DNA of 64,000 nt. Origin: Liolophura sinensis. Taxonomy: Eukaryota > Mollusca > Polyplacophora > Chitonida > Chitonidae. The notes under the pieces are model-generated. The model saw only the letters and a list, made by a program, of their open reading frames with translations, did not search any database and was not told the DNA's origin. Position 1 is the first letter of the stretch. The number at the start of each line of letters is the position of its first letter. Of the stretch, positions 1 to 13,987 are shown one piece after another. Location: assembly GCF_032854445.1 (NCBI RefSeq), contig NC_088302.1:46040521-46104520 (forward strand), read 5' to 3'. A program made the position numbers and the translations under genes.

Positions 1-877
1 CTTTGTTCTTGCAGCTATTCAGGTGAAAGTTTCGGTTTAAAAAGTTTCCGTTGCTCGACGAATAGCTTTGTTAAGGCGGTATTATTATTGCATTGAGTTG
101 GTTAAGAAAGGGCTCCTTTACCCACGGTTTTGCTCTTCCTGAAGATAGTAACACATTCCCGCGGTACATATATGATACGTCGTAACAGATGCCCTTTGCT
201 ATACAGGTGCACACGTATTCACAACTGCCGAGGAAACTCAATGCGTATATATCTATACCTGAAACTTTTGAGGGTGCTGTTTACATGATGGGTATTCAAG
301 GTCTATCTATAGAGCCGAAAATGTTTCCTAAAACACGATCCATCTTTTCCATTGTTGAATAAGACACACCCAGTATAAGGCAGAGTGAACAGTAACAAGT
401 ACGACTGGATATCGGGTAATTACCTTAATTAATTCAGTGTTCATATTTAAGGCTACAAGCCCAGGTATAAGTAAGTAGGCTCGCACAGTCGCGATAACGT
501 GTCAAACTGCCAGCAAAAGTAACGAACAGCAAAACAATTTTGATTAAACTTCGGTGAACCAGGTTAAGTCTATATTATAGGCTTAATTAGTTTACATCCT
601 AAAATAGGACCCTATATTTCACATGACTATCTTGTCTTCCTATATAAGAAGGTAGCGTCAAGAATCACGTCACATGATCAATTATTTCAAATTTGAATCG
701 CACGATCCTACATTTGATTGATCAGATCAGCTTATCCGATGGAATGGCGGCCCTAACTGTCTCTGTTATCGTTGATATTTTTCTTTCTGAACCATACTGC
801 GGGATTTAATGCCAACGAACAAAAAGAAACCTACCTGTTCATAGTTTCACGGGCTTGAAAGTTGTCTATAGAATGGT
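1..877. other. AT-rich flank with no recognised gene
   Basis: No open frame here resembles a known family, and no clear tandem repeat is visible. The stretch may be intergenic or an upstream intron of the M6-family gene whose first exon is missing. I see nothing further in it. Confidence 0.5.
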
Positions 878-1605
878 GTATATATATAGGTGGTTGGTAC
901 AATGTATACATAGGTGGTTGTAGACTGTGTATATAGGTGGTTGTACAATGTATACATGGTTGTGCAGTGTATACATGGTTGTGCAATGTATACATAGGTG
1001 GTTGTGCAATGTATATATGGTTGTACAATGTATACATAGGTGGTTGTACAATGTATATGTAAGAGGTTGTACAATGTGTACATAGGTGGTTGTGCAATGT
1101 ATATATAGGTGGTTGTACAATGTATACATGGTTTGCAATGCATACATAGGTGGTTGTACAATGTATACATAGGTGGTTGTACAGTGTATACATTGGTGGT
1201 TGTACAATGTATTCATTGGTGGTTGCACAGTGTATACATAGGTGGTTGTACAATGTATACATCGGTGGTTGTACAGTGTATACATAGGTGGTTGTACACT
1301 GTTTACATAGGTCGTTGTACAGTGTGTATATAGGTAGTTGTACAACATATATATAGGCGGTTGTACAGTGTATACATTGGTGGTTGTACAGTGTATACAT
1401 TGGTGGTTGTACCGTGTATATATAGGTAGTTGTACGATGTATATATATAGGTGATTGTACAATGTATACATGGTTGTGCAGTGTATACATAGGTAGTTGT
1501 ACAACGTATATATAGCTGGTTGTACAATGTATATACAGGTGGTTGTACAATGGATATATAGGTAGTTGTACAGTGTATACATAGGTGCTTGTACAATGAA
1601 TGTAT
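878..1605. repeat. Minisatellite, about 23-bp unit, ~31 copies
   Basis: The typical unit is ggtggttgtacaatgtata followed by cata. Copies vary by point changes (tacaatg, tgcaatg, tacagtg) and by loss of the ggtgg part, which gives shorter units. Because the unit carries no stop in any frame of the minus strand, long overlapping open frames of Tyr/His/Thr-rich peptide appear there in all three frames. That is a composition artefact and not evidence of protein coding. No splice-site or gene sequence is recognisable in the unit. Confidence 0.9.
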
Positions 1606-2288
1606 GGTGTATGAAGCATTACGCTATATATATGTGTATTTCTGTGATCTGATATACACAATAGTCACGGCCATGAAGACAACAGCATATTTCCATATAC
1701 TGGTTAATTGCAGCGTCCAAGTATGTCCATGTACCAGTCTCCATGACTATCCAAGATTATTAGCGCATGCGCCATGCAGTAATGTTCTGTCACCTTTTTC
1801 TGAAGAAAGGTACATCTTGCATTGCTTCAGAACCGGGTTAAATTTTCGTGTAATCCTTTGCGTTCCTTGTTGAACAGCACGGACTGCAGATTCTACTTTG
1901 CTTGAAGAGCAGGATTGGGAGACGAATGGTCTTTTTGCACTAGATACCCCAGTAACAACAGTTCCTTTCCCGATTACCTCAGGTTTCTATAATGTTCGGC
2001 CTGGTTTGTGCCACACATTGTCTCGAAATAGTGACCAGGTTTTGTTATCTGGCAGTTCTTTGTTGTGATCTCATGGATAGAGTTATAGAAATTTTACGAC
2101 ACTTACCGGAAGCTGCCCTATCGAGAATCACCAAGTCGTTTCCAAATTATGTAACAGATATTAAATGTCACACAGAATGGAGAAGGCCTACTTAGGCTCG
2201 CCTGTATGTCAAGGCCAAAGTCACATTCCATCATAAATGCCGGCCTATTGTGGTGGTGGTGCCCTATACATCGAGTTTCATCTTTTTG
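1606..2288. other. Unassigned single-copy sequence
   Basis: Short open frames are present but none has recognisable domains or splice-consistent neighbours. I see no repeat or RNA gene. Confidence 0.4.
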
Positions 2289-2815
2289 TCATGTACTCAG
2301 TTCTTGTGCTATGTAGCATGTGTAACACACAGGCCACGTTGTATAATAAACAGTTTATGTCCTCTGGTTGATGTAATAGCATATGAGGCACACGCACAGG
2401 TCATGTTCTATACAGTTTTTGTGATACACAGTTCATGTGATATTCAGCTTATGTAACACACAGTTCATGTGATGTAATAGCATATGTGATACGCGCGTCA
2501 TGTGATGTAATATATGTAATACGCAGGTCATGTGCCACACAGTTTATGTGACTCACAGATCGTGTGGCATACAGTTAATGAGATACACGGTTCATTTGAT
2601 GTACAGCTTTTGTGGTATACAGTTTATGGGATGTATGTGCAGGGCATGTGATACATAGAGTATGTGTCACACACCTTATGTGATATACGGATCATGTATC
2701 ACACAGCTTATGTGACTCACAGTTCATGTGGCATACAGCCTATGTGGTACAGAGTTAATGCGATGTACAACCTATGCAATAGACAGCCTCTGCGATACAC
2801 AGATTATAAGCTTTT
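2289..2815. repeat. Degenerate 16-bp tandem repeat
   Basis: Units such as cagttcatgtgatatt, cagcttatgtaacaca and cagttcatgtgatgta follow each other at 16-bp spacing, with scattered indels. The array is old and divergent compared with the minisatellite at 878-1605. Open frames across it are by-products of the repeat. Confidence 0.75.
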
Positions 2816-5459
2816 TTCAGTTACCACGTTTGGCTGTACTACTGACCGTTTTCGTTTCAGAAGGAAAACATGAGAAGACTCAGTTTAAAGCTATTCATGC
2901 ACGATCAACGTAGCACTGGTGATGTTCCAGTTTTCTATTCTACATGCAGAGGTACACAGATTTCTAGTTGAACGGTTTTCCAAAATATGAGATGCTTAGC
3001 TGAAAGTATAAGGCCGGATGATACATATTATGGCTAGAGCAGATGTGGTAACGCGAAGGGGGGGGGGGTCTCTTTTGGTATCAGCAGGCAGATCTAGCCA
3101 ATATAGTTCAGGGGTAATTACTTCCGTAATGGTCAACAATTTTCTCGTTGGCATGTGCGTGTAAGCAGCGCCATCTATAAAGGGCACATGAAGTACCGCA
3201 ATTACTTATTGTTATAGTGCACCCTACTGGCAAATTGTGCAAGAGGAGAGGAAAAATTGCGAGTCAGACATTTTAGCAAAGGAAATCTTTTAAAAGTTTC
3301 CCACACATAAAGGTGTTAAGCAGAGTCAGGCGACCAGTGAATCAATGACTGTGGAATGAAAGGAAACAAACTTAAGTATATCTGATGCGCTGAGAACTTT
3401 ATTGCTTCAATATACGACAGCATAGGCCCTGTTTGATTTGTAGGGACACCCCGGGAGTTCACATGCATTTGTGTTCACATCAAGGAAAGACATCGACACT
3501 TCGTACATAATACAGCATTTGCTATTACAGAGCATTTATTTGCCATTCTAGCAAATACGTGTTTTATATGACCGTATTGGTTGTCTTGATGACAGTGTTG
3601 TCATGGCTGCTATCGTTTAAATATTTGCAGCATTGAATAATTGAAAAATACAGAAAGATCCCCGCTGGTCTGTATACTAGTATATTGCACGAACGCCCTG
3701 GCAGTCTGTACATTGTAGTTATTGGCAGACAAGCACAATGCATGTTTTATGGCAGGTTTTCGTGTTTTAACCGATGGGCGTTATCTCGCTACCTTGGCTT
3801 CTGTCTAGTACATCATGAACCAATCTGGTTTCCATCCGCGGAAGAGCTGTGCAGTGCCTGTGAAGTGTATATTCACACGGCTGTGGTTTCTCCAGCGAAA
3901 TGTCAGCGTTGGCGAGGCTGACGCCGTTTGGAGGGAGGGTCAGTCTTACCGTGGAAAGCCGTGGGTACACCTCTATTATTACAACCGGTGTTAGTATATA
4001 GACGCTGTGCTTCACATTCGCGTATTTTCCTACAAGTTGTTTTTTTATTTAGCTGCTAGTTTTTTCTCCATGTCTCATGATACAGGTACAGGGAATGGGT
4101 TATCGCGGACTTAACAAACCAGGGCCGGGCTGTTCAAAACTGTTTGAAGGCTTAACCGCAGGTTAAGCTGTAAGCCAAGTCTTCCATTTTGTACTTGGCC
4201 AAAAAATAATTGCATAACTGTACATTAAATATGAACTTAATCCGCTGCTGTTATGCTTTGACTTTGGACAACTGTATTGGCCTCTAAATTTTACTTAAAT
4301 CCTAAACATAAAATGTGACTTAATACCAGTATTAGCTAATAGACTTTCCAACAACAGGGTCCAGTACCCCTTCAGAAGAAATAAGCCACTACGTGACCAC
4401 AAAATATTTATGACAGCAGGTCGATAAGTTTACGTTGACTATCGTTATATTCAAATGGTTCATATGACTCCAAAGCACAAATTTGCAGGTAATCTTATCG
4501 AGATACAGAAAATCTGTATACTGTGTCTGGGTTTATTAACACGACATTTAGATGTACATAGTAACATTACTATACGTCCTCATCAACTTCTTTATCAATG
4601 CCAGTTACAGGATTAAAGGGACTTAATCCATTGTAGTTGTCACGTGCGATTTTGTTGATGTTAGATTGCCATATTTAAAAGATTTTGCAAATGGCTTTTA
4701 AGATGCACTCAGTCCACTTTGTACCAAATGCATTTCAATTTATATACTAGAACTATTATTGGAACAACTTCTTGGATAGTTATAAAGAGTATTTCGAGCA
4801 CATTAGACTTCGGTTTGCGGTGTTTTAGATGAAAAACGCGACCGTTTACTTCTGAGGCCAGTTCAGATTTCACCGGTTACTATCACACTGTCGTCGCCGC
4901 TCTGGGTTTACTCCATGTTTAGTCTTTTATATTAACAATAAAACCTTTTTTTGTCAATGACATCCAGGCCCCGTTTGGCCGCTTGTCTCTTTGTTTTGCA
5001 CATGTGTGAATTCTTTACAAACTATTTTCCGGCAAACAGAACTCTTCCTTCCAGAGCCAAATAAACAATGCAGTACATATCTTCCTTCCCGAAGACGCTC
5101 TTCTGTAGGAATCAAGCTCCCGTTCTTTGTGGATAAAGGTCAGTGTAGATCTGACATGCATTAGCTGTTATATACAGGGTTTCCACTCATAATGTAATTG
5201 ATATAAATAGTTTGCTGGTAACGGTTTTAACTGACCAGGTGCGTGCATGGAAGAAGAGGGCTACTCTCACTGTTACGGCAATGTCAGAATCTTCTTGTTA
5301 CAGATAAATTGAGAACCTTGTCGCATTTTAGGAACCGCTTTCCGGTCCAGTTGTCTTGAGGTGTATTCGATGTTAAACCCTATCATCATCTTCAGTCTAA
5401 AGTGCTCATAGTTGTGTATTAGGATAAGGCGGTAATTTAAATTTAAGGATGTTTTTCGT
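2816..5459. other. Unassigned sequence with a poly-G run and a repeat fragment
   Basis: An 11-base G run lies at 3058-3068. Positions about 4850-4938 match part of the dispersed element described at 39199-39400 (shared text near cactgtcgtcgc and tttactc). No gene is recognisable in the rest. Confidence 0.5.
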
Positions 5460-5460
5460 T

Positions 5461-5574
5461 TTATTTATTTATTTATCTGATTGGTGTTTTACGCCGTACC
5501 CAAGAATATTTCACTTATACGACGGCAGTCAGCATTATGGTGGGAGTAAACCGGGCAGAGCTCGGTGATTTCAT
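5461..5574 (-). mobile_element. SINE fragment, 3' half
   Basis: Read on the minus strand this is the 3' half of the tRNA-derived SINE. It holds the body segment around ccagcattatggtggg (here tcagcattatggtggg on plus), then the tgaaatattcttg segment and an A-rich tail of aaataaataaa type. The tRNA-like head is absent, which is the usual 5' truncation. Confidence 0.8.
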
Positions 5575-5580
5575 TTCAAT

Positions 5581-8500
5581 AAACTTTTTATCAATCGGTT
5601 TTGGAGAGTCAAACATACATGTGCACTAAAAAGATGTCTCGTGGTGTACATGTCAGATAGTTACATGCAAGTATCTGTAATGATACACCATGTCGGTTTA
5701 TCACACGGCTTAAACCATCTACCATGCAACCAAAAGTACAGTCACAGATAAATCTATCCGCGTATACTAACGACCTCTTACATGCATGCCCCAATTGCTT
5801 TGATGCGGGCTATCAAACAGATCTACAGGACAAGTTCTGTATTGCAGAAAGTGTCAAAAACTACACACACCCCTCCTTACAAATTGAAATTGGAACAAAT
5901 AATGAAATATTTTCATTGATTACTTATGTAAACTAACAATTGGTTGTTTTGCAACTGTTTTTTTTTTCACCATTTCACACATTCTGGCTGCTGATGTGGT
6001 CATATGACATTTGCTTTACTTTTTAAAAGAGTGCCAACAGTATTTCGGAATAAAAGTAACGCTATAGAAATTGTTTTGTTAGAACAGCTAAAGTGTTATT
6101 TTGCACCACCCTACAATCCTTGTTGCCCCCTCTCCCCTCCTCTATGTTTCCACCACTTCAGACACCTTGTAATTGACTTTCCTAGGTGTATGACTCAGAT
6201 GTGTTCTTATTTCACCAGACATCACTACCAAACTGTTCCAACACACCGTGGTAAATATAGCTACTTCGCTTTTTTCACTGAGATTTCGCTTCCACCTTAG
6301 ACACTCTTTTCACGTCGACCAACTTCTCCCGACTTACCTTATAGAAAAGGTTAGACTCGTCTCTGACAGGCTTATTTCTCCTCACACATGTTTATTGTAC
6401 GATTGTTCTTACATCCACCATGTCTTGAGAGAGCAGACCTGCGATTTTTTAAACAATATTTTTGCGCCGTTATGCTCGAGCCACGGAAATGTCCGATTTG
6501 TTCCGAATGGCGGAGCTCAGCATGGGCTAGTACAAAAGGAGGATCGGATTCTAATACCTCGGAGCGTAAGTCTCTTTAAGGCAGGCTGCTCACAGATAAA
6601 TGGCGATAATGTTGGCACACTGTGGTTGAGAACTAACATCGTAATATTACACAATGTTAGCTGTGTTCTTGATGGGTAACTTCATCTCTTCTACCTGTAA
6701 CTCCCATTTTCTCTTTCACTTGAGTTATATACCTCAGCTGTTACGTATCCTTCATTTCATATGGCCGAGTGTATTATGTTGTTTTGTGTAACTTTACCTT
6801 CTTCTTTTCGTAATTATAATATCCTGGAAAGATTTAATTGATAGCATACTAATGTGTAATCGTTTTTGGAAAAGGCGAGGGCACATATAGGCCTAATAGC
6901 CAGGCCTTGAAAATGTCCCATGCAATACTTTCATCTGCTCATATAAGAGAGGCCTATATATACGTGACATAATTAATGTAATTAGTTCCTTATTTTAGGG
7001 TAATTTGTTACACAGATAAAAAAGTTTTGTTTACTGGTATATGTTCACCTCAGTCACATATACACACAGACTGTGATTACCGCGGGCTTTTTCCTTCACC
7101 GACTTCATTGCTCGTCTTAGCCCGCTTCCATATGCTGCTATATAAGGCTGAATAACCACCATGAGAGATTAGGTGAGATTCAGGCCAAAATGTATCCCAT
7201 GCTATTGTGTGGTAGACGGATGCGTTGGAAGTGTGCCATGATTTTACTGTCTATGCTGCAGTCAGATACGAAATTTTCGTTTGCCTTAAATCCATAATCT
7301 TCATTTTAGAGTTCCGTTTCATGTTTACAGTAATATTTGGACTGTTTCAGTTGTGACTTCAGGAGGGTTGTCAGGGACTTGTTGGTGTGCTCCAGGCTGT
7401 CTTCACTATATGCCTTGACCACCGTCATGCATATATAAATGAGAAATTGCCGTAAATGAGTACGGCACACATCAGATAAATAAATGAAATAATGTCATGA
7501 GGAGTCCATGTATACTTGTATACGCGGTCATTTGGTACCCTTGGCTTTCTCTGAGAATATCTCACCCGATGAACAGTCAGCTCTGAGGCTAACTGTGATC
7601 GGTCATCCGTGTTGATCGTTGAATATGGATAACTCGTAGCTATATGCACATTGCTAAAGACGCCTATAGGCACATGGAATCGCACGTCACGCTGTGCCTT
7701 CAGGAATTATTAGCGCAAAAACATGTAGCGGAAAAATGTAAAACAATTTATTACTCAAACAAACGCTTTATCTATACATTGTATGATGTATACATATTGT
7801 GTATGAAATCCACCTGAACTGGTTTTTGCTATTTTGGATTCATGATGTGAGATGGTGTAATGGATGTTTTGTGTTTGGCGGTTGTTTGACTGATCGAATA
7901 TATGACTGATCTGACATTTTCAAGCGGCTGGTGCACCTAGTCATTATCCAGACGTTATGCAAGTTCTGGCCTGGGGAAAGCTTTGACCCCGACGAGACGG
8001 TGCAAATTATATCAGTTATTTTCATTGCATAATGCTCAAAGGAAACATTTATCGTACCAACTTTTTCTCTTGTTCGCCTTCGTTAACAATGCCGAAAAAC
8101 AAGAGACATGCTGATTAGAAGTTGATGCTATTCTATCAATCTATAAGGATTGTCATAGTACAGGTACTTTCGATCTAATATACTGTTGAGTGAAACCGCG
8201 TTACATTCCCACTGTTGCATGCAGCACGGTTCACGGATCATTAAATCATGATGTAGAGCAATTTCCAGCTTTTTTTTTAAATGAACATTCTAACTACCAG
8301 ATAGCCCCATATACCTTATATTTGCAAGAGCATTACCCTTGCCCTACACAGAAACATTCAAAATGCACAAGTATAGGCCTACATTGTATGAGGGCGTTTC
8401 CATTACATGTAAAGGGGACTAGTATCGCTTTGCACCGTGACATTTCATATGAAGCCTCAACTTTCCTAAATCTCTATATATCTGATTCCGTTGGAAGTGG

Positions 8501-9300
8501 AAAGGTCAATTGTGAAGTGAGGAAAGTCATCATTCCATGAAGCTTTATACATCCGCTATGTCTAGTTCCGACATATGCGGTTATTTGGTAAGAGACATGC
8601 ACCCTGGCTGCATGTGCTTTGGTATATTGAGCATTATAAATGCTTCCTCCACGCAAACGCCATTGATTGTTGCGTATGCCTAAAAGTAATATGCTTGACA
8701 TTGTTATTTTTAGTGGAATTGTTGGGGTTCAGAATTGCTCAAGCTGTCCACAGTGTTGTGTTACATGTTTTGGATCAAGCAGTACCACTTACGCGCCTTT
8801 ATAGTATAGCACAAATTGTGAATCCCATGTGCAGTGTTATCGTTGTGCTAGTTTTCCTGTTATATCCAGTTCATCTCCATGAGCTTGTCACATGCACTTC
8901 CGCCCGTGGCCTTGTTGAAGTAGTTTGTCATGACGTGGGAAGTATAATTGTGCATGATTACCGCTGAATTCATTACGTCACGTAATGTCAGACGGAACTG
9001 ACCAATAAAGTGATGGAAATTCTGTAGTATACCATAAACAAAATGAACAAACTGTTCGTTTAGTGAAATGGGTCGTATATCACTAAACAGGATGTAAAAT
9101 GACCACCATAATTTGTTGTTGATTCGCAATCAGATGACTAGGTTAATTTATTCCTCCCAATATTCATTTACGTTATTAATTCATTGACAGCTTTAATCAT
9201 TAGTGTGGATAGTAGTTGAACTAACTCATTATATGTAAGTTTTAAACGACATACAAAATCAATCTAAACTTAATTGTAATACTTTTTTCTATACTTCCAG
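5581..9300. other. Unassigned region upstream of the first M6 exon found
   Basis: The sequence ends in a pyrimidine-rich tract and the acceptor cttccag at 9294-9300, so at least its last part is an intron of the M6-family gene. The missing initiator exon may lie here but could not be picked out. Open frames at 6248-6679 and 8575-8967 lack family resemblance and consistent splice boundaries. Confidence 0.5.
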
Positions 9301-12300
9301 CGAAGAAGAACAACGCCTGTGAGCAATGTTTATCGTGTTTGGCTCACGTGCCTTGTCCGTCGCTCTGTTCCTGGATATTGCTTCTGATTGGTCTGGGAGG
9401 AATCACTGGCGGCGTTGTCTACGGTGTTCGAAAAACACGTGACCTGGTTGTAAACAGTGACTTGTAAGTTGAATGTATCCCTGTACACGTCATGCCAAAG
9501 ACTTTAAAAATGGTGTTTGTTGCTGATTAGCTTGGTGCTCAGCAGAGAGAAGGTAGAACAAAGAAAAAGGTCTGGTTGTGCTGGTGTCACTATAATGTGA
9601 TTGGTTTGGGTGTCATGTCTGGTATGGACACCTCTTCGTTATATGACTAACAGTTGGTAACATAATTAAAAACGTACAGCATAGAGAGTAAAACCAGAGC
9701 AGCGAAGGCATTGTGAGAGCTGGCAAATATGTAACAGTAATTGGTGAAATACGGCCTCTTGTCATTTTACCTCAGTTAGGGTTTTATTCTAAGTGATCAT
9801 GTAAAAACTTAAATAGTAGCAAATTACACGTCCCTTAGGGCTGTGGCTTATGCAGAATTAGGTTAAAAATGCAGTGATATTAATTGCAATTTATTAGACG
9901 TCACTGGTCGTGAACACCCCAAGCATACATACATATATACACATCTGCGAAATTGCTACAGCATCGTACAGATGTAAGCACGTGCATAATACAGCCGCAT
10001 CAAATTACCCACTGTGGACGCGTGCGTTGTTCAATATCTTGATAAACTTAGGTATATCGTCCTCTCACGAGTTGGCAATCAGGCCCCTGATGTATAGCCC
10101 ATAGTGGTCCATTTATCAGTCGTTTCCAGATGACCGTAAGAGAAAGTGAAATACAGGTCAAATATTCCTGACACAATTATTGTGTGGACGTTATGATACT
10201 TAATACATGTGACCTTTGTTGCACAGATATTTACTCTCCATACTAATGATGGACTCGTGACTCAGTCTGTTATTTCTGTGATCCGCTATTAACACTGCAC
10301 CAAATTCCCAGCGTTTTTGTCAATCTAGTTTCCTGCCTGCATATGTGACAAATAGAGGGACTCTGGTATGCAAGCATGTCCTATGGGATTCGTTTATGTT
10401 TCGGTTTCTCTTTGCAACAGATGAACTTATACTGCATTATATTTCCCATAGCATACCCAGTTCCAACAGAGAACTGACAATGAATAAAATATAATACTCA
10501 CATAAAGATACGCGATTCAATACATGGATATATATATATATATATATATAGAACTATGCGACGTTGTTGGAACCGCTTATAGTAACATGTAACCCAGCTT
10601 AAGTTTAGTGCATATCAAATATCCTGTACAGGCTTGAGTGGCATATTGTTGCTTGGAAACTAACTTGCAGGCGTTACAGTCACACTTGACTCCCAAAGTC
10701 ATAAAGTGTGGGTGTGCACACATCTTTCTGTATAAAGAGACATTATAAAGAAAGCTTGATTATTTGTTTTTAAAACGCAGACCTATTGTTTTTGTTGTTG
10801 TAGTTTATTACCGCATCGAGCCCATGGGTGATAAGCATACATACATGTAAAATATCACGTTATAAACGTTACCGCTAGTGTTTTGTTTGATAGATGTACA
10901 TTAAAACCCGAATACAGGCAGGTGTGAAAGTCATGGTTACACACAATGACTGGTGTTCTGGTACTCTAACCGAAAAAACTGTTCTTGCAAAACAGTACAA
11001 ACATAGGTAAGTTAAAGTGCAAATCCAGTGGAAGTTCTGCTGTTATTTTAAAACAATCCAAATAATGACGTTTTACAAAATGTCAGCCTCGTGTTCGCAC
11101 GTTTTACCGTTCAAAATCGGTGATGAAGTTCCTCAACTTTTTCGAACTTTAGCTCTATAAATAATACAGGTGCGAGTCTGATATTTAGTGAAAGGCAATA
11201 ATTGAAGCTATTTTAATTCTACTGGCGAATATGTTATTTTTTTTTGGCCCAAGAAAATCGAGTATAACCAAGAGGGTTTATTTGCAAAGTAATACTATTT
11301 GATGTAATGAGAAAACTATCCCAGGTGGTATAAGTGTTGTACACTTAGGTAACAAGAGCAATACAACGTCGACAGGCAATTGCCTGGCAATATTCCACCA
11401 GCTCCAAGCACTGTTAGTTTCTATAGTAAACGTGTCTTTAGCCTAATATAACGAGCGGTGAAGTCATTAGCAGATTTGTCTGATACACACGCTCACATAA
11501 CTTAAACACAACTAGAGTCTAAACATTTTCTCCAGTTTTTGTATAGTCTTCACAACCCTTGTGTGTTCCTAAGTGTGTGGATGGCGGTATAGGTACATGG
11601 CGCTGTGTTCACCTTGATTGCAATTCAGCGGATGCCCTGGTATGTCTGGTCTTCGCTGGTCCTCATCCCCCCTCCTCCTCCTTCCTCGCGCATTCTCACC
11701 CCCCTCAACCACGTAGATACCATCGTCTCAGTGTAGGCCTTCAGCCAATCTAGAGCTATAGGGTACTTAGGATCCAATTTGTAACTTTAAGTGTCTCAGG
11801 CAGTTTAGCAAGGCACGGGCCCCTGCACCTGGGCCTTCCATCGCATATCTCGCCATAATTAGGCCATGCACCATGTACCTTAACGAAACGACTCGAGCAC
11901 TCAAAAAATGAACATTTTTACTCACGCTGTTTTGGCGCTACCCTGTTTCTGTTACACGGTTTTTTACTATCGTCAGAGGAATCTAGGTCGAAACAGAAAT
12001 GCTAAAAACCACGCAGATCTAGTTCGATTTCTGCTGCAGCACGAAAACGTGGTGTAATTTCTCGTAAATAATTTTGTTACCCAGTGTGGTTTCAAAGAAA
12101 GATTGTCTGTTGCGTCTACCATCTTTATTACAAAATGGTTATCAGCCTTTTCCATTTACAACGCGACCGTCTTATATATGATGACTGTTATCTGCTGATG
12201 TTTGGTATGCAGATGCAGTTGTATCTCTGAATGCCTGGTCGCCTGCACATTTTCTGGGTTAACTAGTGAGGGTGGAATGTGGGGTGAAGGGTGCGGTGAT

Positions 12301-13925
12301 AAAACCACTTGTCAGTAACATTCAGACGAGAACACAAACCATGGCTTACAGGTGCAGAATGTAATGTGTATGAAGAAGCATCGCATATGTCTAAACAGTA
12401 TATCTCGCTTTCTCAATATTTCCCTTATCCATTGTAAACACGAAAATAACAACAAAAAATGAAGCAAGCATCACCAGAAAGACCACTGAAAGTGTATCTA
12501 AAAATATGTGCATTATAATTTTTAAAGATTTTTTCTCCTTTAGCTACATGTATTTGTACGATTCTCTGAGGTGGTCCTTAGGGATTAAATTCAGTAATGG
12601 GATATTTTCATAACATCATTTTAGATAGATAGGTAGATTTACTTACATATAACATAACATGAATAGATTTATAGATGAGAAACAGTTTGGAGTGAATAAA
12701 TGTCTGCACATTATTATCTCAAAATATCTGAATAGTCCATTGAATAGTCTTAACGCACTTCTCTCAGTACAAAAAAAATCTTTAAAAAATCGGATAGATT
12801 TTCCATGACCCATCTGATAACCTGCACTTAAATTTCTGTTTTTTTTTCCTTTAAGCTCGTTCATGTTCTGTAGGCAGCAAGATAAAGAAATTCAGCTAGA
12901 ATATTCTGCCTTTGCCACTAGATGACACAGTATATGTACACACACACCTAATGTCTGCTCGGCCTTTTATGGCCAAAACATTGTAAATTAGGGCGTGAAG
13001 TCCCCAGCATGCACATAGCCATACGTAGAATATTCTGCTACATAGCATAGAATTATACCTGTAATTTGGTTATACAAATAAAATATTGAGGGCGTTATGA
13101 AATGCGGGCCGTAGTACCCAAAGAGGTTTTAAAGGGATGGGTTTTTTTGCGATGGTTCGCTTCTACAACAATGAGTCTAAATGGAGATTAGTTTTGTTCA
13201 CCTTTGATACAAAGTGTACAACAAGATTGGACTACTGTGGAAGGTTGTCCGTGGAACGATATGCGAGTGACTCGTTGGACTTTAATATTTTATTTTGCGT
13301 AATTCTCTATACTGACAGCTGTTTTCGTAGAAATGTGTAGGTCTAAATAACATCATGTTTGTTTAATTAGTTTGGACGCCAGACTGACTGCCTAGTGCGA
13401 TTACGTTAAACATTGTTTATGTTTTCAGCCTCTGGTTCATCGAGTTTACTCTGGTGGGAGCATGTGTCGGCATGTTTATATTTGGAACCTTCTTCCTCAT
13501 CCTTTGTCATTATTCCTCTGATCCTACAAGCCGCCATGTTTTCAACTCCTTCAAGAAAAATGCGTGTGCAAGGGCCATTAACATGGTGGTAAGTTTATAC
13601 TTTGAAGATTGGATATTATATAATACTTTCCTCAAATTCTGTATCCTTTGCCTGAATCAGTCTATTGACGCGGAACTCTCCACGATTTGCGGTAAAGAAC
13701 AGTGTGGTAGTTTTCTAAATTCCTATGGAGTATCAACAAACGACATTGCTCTCATCTTAATGGTTTTGTTCTCATGTACTCTCTGGGACAACCGTCATCT
13801 TTTTGATCACAGGCCCTCGTATCAATGCAACAGGCGCACTTTTCTACCGTATCACCAACGTCATATTATGGGAGAGAAGATATTGGCGATGTGTCCAGAT
13901 AAATCACACTTACACACACTTACAC

Positions 13926-13987
<62 letters not shown>

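Noticed and set aside
831..1661. Open frames up to 276 codons on the minus strand
   Set aside because: They are the translation of a 23-bp minisatellite in every frame; no family, no initiation context, no splice logic.
8575..8967. 130-codon hydrophobic plus-strand frame, with a minus-strand partner at 8860-9129
   Set aside because: No recognisable family, no consistent splice boundaries, and both strands open to a similar degree.
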